From Effrenium voratum (Eukaryota > Sar > Dinophyceae > Suessiales > Symbiodiniaceae): DNA of 64,000 bases. Position numbers and translations under genes: made by a program. The notes under the pieces were generated by a model. That model ran no database searches. It was not told the origin of the DNA and was given only the letters and a program-made list of their open reading frames with translations. Positions 60,643 through 64,000 of the stretch are shown here, piece by piece. Within the stretch, counting starts at the first letter, position 1. Each line of letters opens with the position of its first letter. The stretch lies in contig CAUJNA010002724.1 in the NCBI GenBank assembly GCA_963377175.1, positions 376,093-440,092 of the forward strand, read 5' to 3'.

Positions 60643-61105
60643 GATGTCTATGTACTATCTATCTGTCTATCTAAGTTACCCATTTGTCTATTTCTCCACC
60701 TAGCGATCTGTCTTTCTATCTGTCTGTCTATCTAGTTGTCCACCTATCTATTCTTTCTATCTGAGCCTTTCTCGCTATATCTATATGTGTCTATCAAGCT
60801 ATCTGTCTCTCTATCTACCACCTATCTGTGCCCCCCTCTCTCTCTATCTATCTCTCTCCCTCCCTCTTTATATTGTCTACCTATCTCGCTAACTATCTTT
60901 CTATCTACCTATCGTTCTATCTCTCCGTCTTTTTGTCAACCTCCTTCTCTACCCCTCTCCCTCTCTCTATTTGCATTTCTCTCTATCTTTCTATCCGTCT
61001 ATTTATCTATTAACTTGCCTGCCGGCTCTATGTATCCATCTTTCTATCTATCTACCTCTGTGTCTGTACCTATCTACCTATCTATCTATCGATCTATCGG
61101 TCTAC
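59970..61105. repeat. TATC/TCTG tetranucleotide tract with embedded 57-bp duplication
   Basis: More than 1.1 kb of CTAT, CTGT and CTAC tetranucleotides. CTAAGTCTCTGCGTC occurs at 60411 and 60468, a 57-base tandem duplication inside the tract. The long plus-strand frames (Tyr/Leu/Ser/Ile repeats) are artefacts. Confidence 0.9.
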
Positions 61106-61107
61106 CG

Positions 61108-61356
61108 ATCGACCTTGCGAAGGCGCTGCGCCTGCCATGCAACCTGCGCCTCACCTTGCGCGCCTGCCACGAAATGTGCACCTCATTTTGCGAAAGCGCT
61201 TGCGGAAATCCTGCGGCTGCCGCGAAATCTGTGCGTGACCTTGCGAAAGCGATGTGCCTGCCACGATCTGTACCCTTGCGAAAGTGTTGTGACTGCCATG
61301 AACCCCACCTGACTTTGCGAAGGCGCTGCACCTACAACTCATGTTGCGAAACGTGT
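61108..61356. repeat. GC-rich minisatellite (CTTGCGAAAGCG units)
   Basis: CTTGCGAAGGCGCTGCGCCT, GCCACGAAATGTGCACCTCA and related, unit about 33-43 bases, six or seven copies. It follows the tetranucleotide tract directly. Confidence 0.8.
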
Positions 61357-61359
61357 ACA

Positions 61360-62200
61360 CATCCATGCCGGTGGGCCTCAGTGCTTCCAGGCGTCGCGAT
61401 CAAGCTAAGCCTTCACCAAACTGCAGAGGGCTGCCTTTTTTCACTTGTTATTCCCCTGCCATCTCCCAGTTTGCCAATTCCTTATCGTGTCAAACAGCAG
61501 CTGTCAATAGTAGCTGTGGCCGGAAGTTCCTTCCAATTTTCATGAACTTTCATTGAGGATCCTCACAACCAGGTAGATGACCATCCCGAGTAAAGGGGTC
61601 TTTTGACCGTGGCACATGTCACGTGTGGGGGCAGTTGGACCCAGCGCGAGAGAGAGGCGGATGTCCAAAAATTTGAGGGTTTGCCTGGGCAAGGACGATG
61701 GTCACCCAAGGTCACCCTTCCCCTTTGAACCTACCCTGAACGAAATGCAGCCAGGATATAGGAAGATAGGAGTATTATCTACGCCGCAAACATGGGGGAC
61801 GGCGAAAGCTGAGGCTTTGCCTGACGAAGGAGGTTGCTCTACAGAAGAAGGTTTGCAAGGGCTTCGCATTAAGCAGTAGTCAATCTGTAGGTGAGCAATT
61901 CGCGGCGCGAAATTGACACACGCAACAAGCACCGATTATCATTCCCCGGGGGGCATGCTATCATGAAGCCGGCTGACAAGACGAAACACAACTATTCACC
62001 GACCTGTTTCCAAACCTTGGAACACGGCTGACAAGACAAGGACGTCTCAAAAGTCCAGCGGCCACGGGCCCTTTTTTGCTTGCAGGGAATCCCTGAAAAG
62101 GAAACTACCAACTTCCCTTGCCCCTACCCCCTATGAATACCCATAAGCACACAAGACGGCATCACCGGGGTCGCCGTATCAGCTTCGGAACCTCAAGGTT
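61360..62200. other. Weak coding-like patch only
   Basis: Plus frame 61616-61879 (TPQTWGTAKAEALPDEGGCS, TEEGLQGLRIKQ then TAG) has fair composition but no splice or domain support. Confidence 0.3.
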
Positions 62201-62261
62201 GGATTGGTTACCCCGGTCCGCTGAGCTTTCCCTCCCCCACTTGCGCGGCCCGCGCTGGAAG

Positions 62262-62379
62262 GTGCACGAAGTGCACGGCTTCGCAGCTGGGCTGCGGCGC
62301 CAAGTGGCTGTCCTATGACGATGCCAACGTGTGTGCGCGCAAAAAGCTGCGCTCAAACGAGAGGCAGTGCCTGCGTCAG
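62262..62379 (+). CDS. Cys-rich exon, plus strand
   Basis: Plus strand after acceptor GCTGGAAG: CTKCTASQLGCGAKWLSYDD then ANVCARKKLRSNERQCLRQ, ending at CAG/GTTGGA. Length 118, phase 1. Cys pattern C-x2-C-x6-C...C...C suggests a small disulfide or zinc module. Nearly every codon ends in G or C. The minus strand carries a 274-codon open frame over this region, but it has no comparable pattern. Confidence 0.65.
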
Positions 62380-62745
62380 GTTGGACAAGGTCCGCACCGC
62401 CGCTGCGTGGGCCAGAAGCATCGCCACACGGCACCTCGGGAACTGGCGGTTGGACCTGCTTCCCGGAGCCCGGGCGCCCTTTTTTTGAAGGTAACCTAAA
62501 ACAAAAACCACAGTATGTCTTCTTTTCATTTGTGGGGGGGGGGTCCCCGGAAAAAAAAGTTCGTTGATCTCTGCGCCGAGCAACAGGCCTGGGTGTATCA
62601 GGCCGATGCCACCCCTGTGTGTGACAAAGCGGAACGAAATGCTCTACCAAGTCACGGTATATCGGGCAAAGAAAGACATACGGCATGTGGAAAGCCTGTG
62701 GAGCTGTAGCGCCGGCTCCGTTAGAAGGGGGGAGGGAAGGGCTTC

Positions 62746-62943
62746 TTGGTGACCGAGCCCCCTTGCCTTGTGTCCAGTGACCTGCGCGTGGAACCAGCGC
62801 ACCTTGTCTATGTGCACCATCCCCTATCTGCTGAGGCACCCGCACCACTACAGCCCCTTTCATTGAGTGCTGCGCAAAAAGGGGTTTTCCTGCCACCGGT
62901 GCCTCAAAAGGGGACGTTGCCGTGTCAGCTGAAGAGAAGCTAA
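62746..62943 (+). CDS. Possible terminal exon, plus strand
   Basis: VTEPPCLVSSDLRVEPAHLV, YVHHPLSAEAPAPLQPLSLS, then PPVPQKGTLPCQLKRS and TAA. It may follow the Cys-rich exon at 62262-62379. Pro-rich; no family. Confidence 0.45.
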   Translation: MVTEPPCLVSSDLRVEPAHLVYVHHPLSAEAPAPLQPLSLSAAQKGVFLPPVPQKGTLPCQLKRS

Positions 62944-62999
62944 GTGAAGCCAAACGAAGACGAGGGAAACCAAACAACACACACACACACGTTGCTGAC

Positions 63000-63600
63000 T
63001 ATTTTGCGCATTGTGCTCTAAGTGCGCAGTCGGCAGTTTCGCCAGTAGAGCAGAGCTCAAAATAGCAACAGCTTGTAGGAGAGTTGCAAAACTTTGAGGG
63101 ACAAGCACATCCATTTTTTAAGGTCCTCGACGAGTCTACGGACCCCTTCAGAGGCTTGATTAGGATGACGGTGCAAAGCCTGTATATTCATCAGATCACT
63201 TTGTTGACTGCCTCTTGTGATCCAGCACAACTGTTGTGTGGCCCGTGGGCACACGGCAGCACTTGGCTGCGCTGGATCTTCTTGAAATTAGAGCACAAGT
63301 GGCCGGGGGAGCACTGGTCTCGGGCTGCCCCTTGCCATGCCTCCATAGCTTGGTCTACCTTTGCACTCCTGCTCGGCCCGGCCCGGTTGTCTTTGTGAAA
63401 AGCCAGCTTTGCAATGACGGCTGGTTTTCCTTCTTGTGCACCTTGCAAAAGGCATGTGGCACTGTGTGGCGCTGTTTGACTGTAGCCTTCATTGGGCAAT
63501 GAGGCCCCTGGGCACTTTGATTTGCCAACAAAGAAACACCGGAGACAAGTCTAAGAGGCCTGGCCGTGGCTGGTAGTGGTAAGAGTGAAAGCGGAGTCTG
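63000..63600. other. Coding-like on both strands, unresolved
   Basis: Plus frames (RGLIRMTVQSLYIHQITLLT; ALDLLEIRAQVAGGALVSGC) and a minus frame (AVIAKLAFHKDNRAGPSRSA) are all open for about 90-105 codons with good composition. Probably contains real or former coding DNA. Confidence 0.3.
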
Positions 63601-63606
63601 CAGTGG

Positions 63607-63846
63607 TTAAGTTAGTGAAGCAAAACACCGCTTGAAGCGACAAAGCGCAGGCAAGCTCCACAAGATCTTGGCATTGCTGGTCGCCAAGCCAGGTCCCTTG
63701 GGCATAACTGAAAACAATTGCGCAGGGTGATGGACCATCATCTCACCCTGGCGGTTGCCACCCCCTTTCCACTTCTTACCGCAACTCGTTGAGCCTCGAC
63801 CGTGAGAGGCCGAGCGGAGAAGAGGTTTTGGGGCCTGGGCCGCCAC
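63607..63846 (-). CDS. Possible exon, minus strand
   Basis: Minus: AAQAPKPLLRSASHGRGSTS, CGKKWKGGGNRQGEMMVHHP, GLATSNAKILWSLPALCRFK then TAA. Basic and Gly-rich, unassigned. Confidence 0.4.
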   Translation of the reverse strand: MAAQAPKPLLRSASHGRGSTSCGKKWKGGGNRQGEMMVHHPAQLFSVMPKGPGLATSNAKILWSLPALCRFKRCFASLT

Positions 63847-63918
63847 AGAGGAAGAAAAGGACGTGAACTGCTGAGGTTTGCCCGGAAGCAGGCTGCTTCC
63901 TGGGCCCTGCGGTCAGAA

Positions 63919-64000
63919 AGGGGTGGTCGCGGGCCTGTCTTGGACGACGTCTGGCTCCTTCGCAGCCTGGCTCCGCAGATCCTGCAAGCGGTAGAAAAGG
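63919..64000 (-). CDS. Exon cut by the window edge
   Basis: Minus: LFYRLQDLRSQAAKEPDVVQ then DRPATTPF and TGA at about 63921. Codons end in G/C. Likely the last exon of a gene lying beyond the window; partial at its 5' side. Confidence 0.5.

Noticed and set aside
60736..61545. 269-codon plus-strand open frame
   Set aside because: Produced by the TATC tetranucleotide tract and the adjacent minisatellite.
62162..62986. 274-codon minus-strand open frame
   Set aside because: It crosses a poly-C run and overlaps a much better plus-strand Cys-rich exon; composition is Pro/Arg/Ser-rich as expected of an antisense shadow of GC-rich coding DNA.
1..64000. Bacterial, plasmid or phage origin
   Set aside because: No operon-like run of long frames, no ribosome-binding-site pattern, many splice-like small exons and satellites; a eukaryotic source is far more likely.

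Overview
This window looks like nuclear DNA of a dinoflagellate or a close alveolate relative. The case is indirect. No intact long gene is present in 64 kb. Instead there are about 30 short islands (50 to 200 bases) whose third codon positions are rich in G and C, several bounded by GT...AG splice signals and separated by 0.2 to 2 kb of repeat-filled DNA. I see no rRNA, no convincing tRNA, no bacterial operon, no phage genes and no 22-base dinoflagellate spliced leader, so the assignment is inferred from architecture and not from a marker gene.

Layout. 0-28 kb: exon islands, most readable on the minus strand, embedded in at least ten families of short interspersed elements (named A to K here), several with terminal inverted repeats (TIRs). 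The most interpretable minus-strand series, 8.46 to 4.33 kb, reads as a thioredoxin-fold (PDI or DnaJ-thioredoxin type) protein. A second series at 18.5-15.4 kb includes a clean two-exon 3' end, an in-frame 32-residue duplication, a Cys/His exon and an EF-hand-like exon. 28.6-33.6 kb: a decayed LINE-like retroelement on the minus strand, with a reverse transcriptase YVDN motif, a YTDGS RNase H motif, an ORF1-like start near 33.08 kb and a pyrimidine-rich leader. 33.6-45.5 kb: more short elements and minus exon islands, including an AT-hook exon near 34.8 kb and an RNase H-like fragment near 40.05 kb. 45.7-47.97 kb: an alternating CACATGTG-type array and a 45-90 bp minisatellite. 48.9-50.6 kb: decayed coding-like DNA. 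50.6-54.0 kb: four consecutive satellite arrays (60, 60, about 246 and about 130 bp units) that share a TTTGCATG core. 54-59 kb: sparse coding-like patches, a short degenerate repeat and two exon islands. 59.2-61.36 kb: a long pyrimidine tract (TTTC, then TATC/TCTG) followed by a GC-rich minisatellite. 62-64 kb: plus-strand cysteine-rich exons and a minus exon cut by the window edge.

How it fits together. Small exons, introns packed with short TIR elements lying within a few bases of exon edges, and elements whose own ends carry AG/GT or use target-site duplications that can supply a splice site suggest that introns here may be created or fed by introner-like transposable elements. That is the most interesting hypothesis in the window. 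It is supported by sequence architecture only; RNA-seq and empty-site comparison would decide it. All exon calls are made by eye from reading frame, codon pattern and splice motifs. Strand and frame are uncertain where stated.
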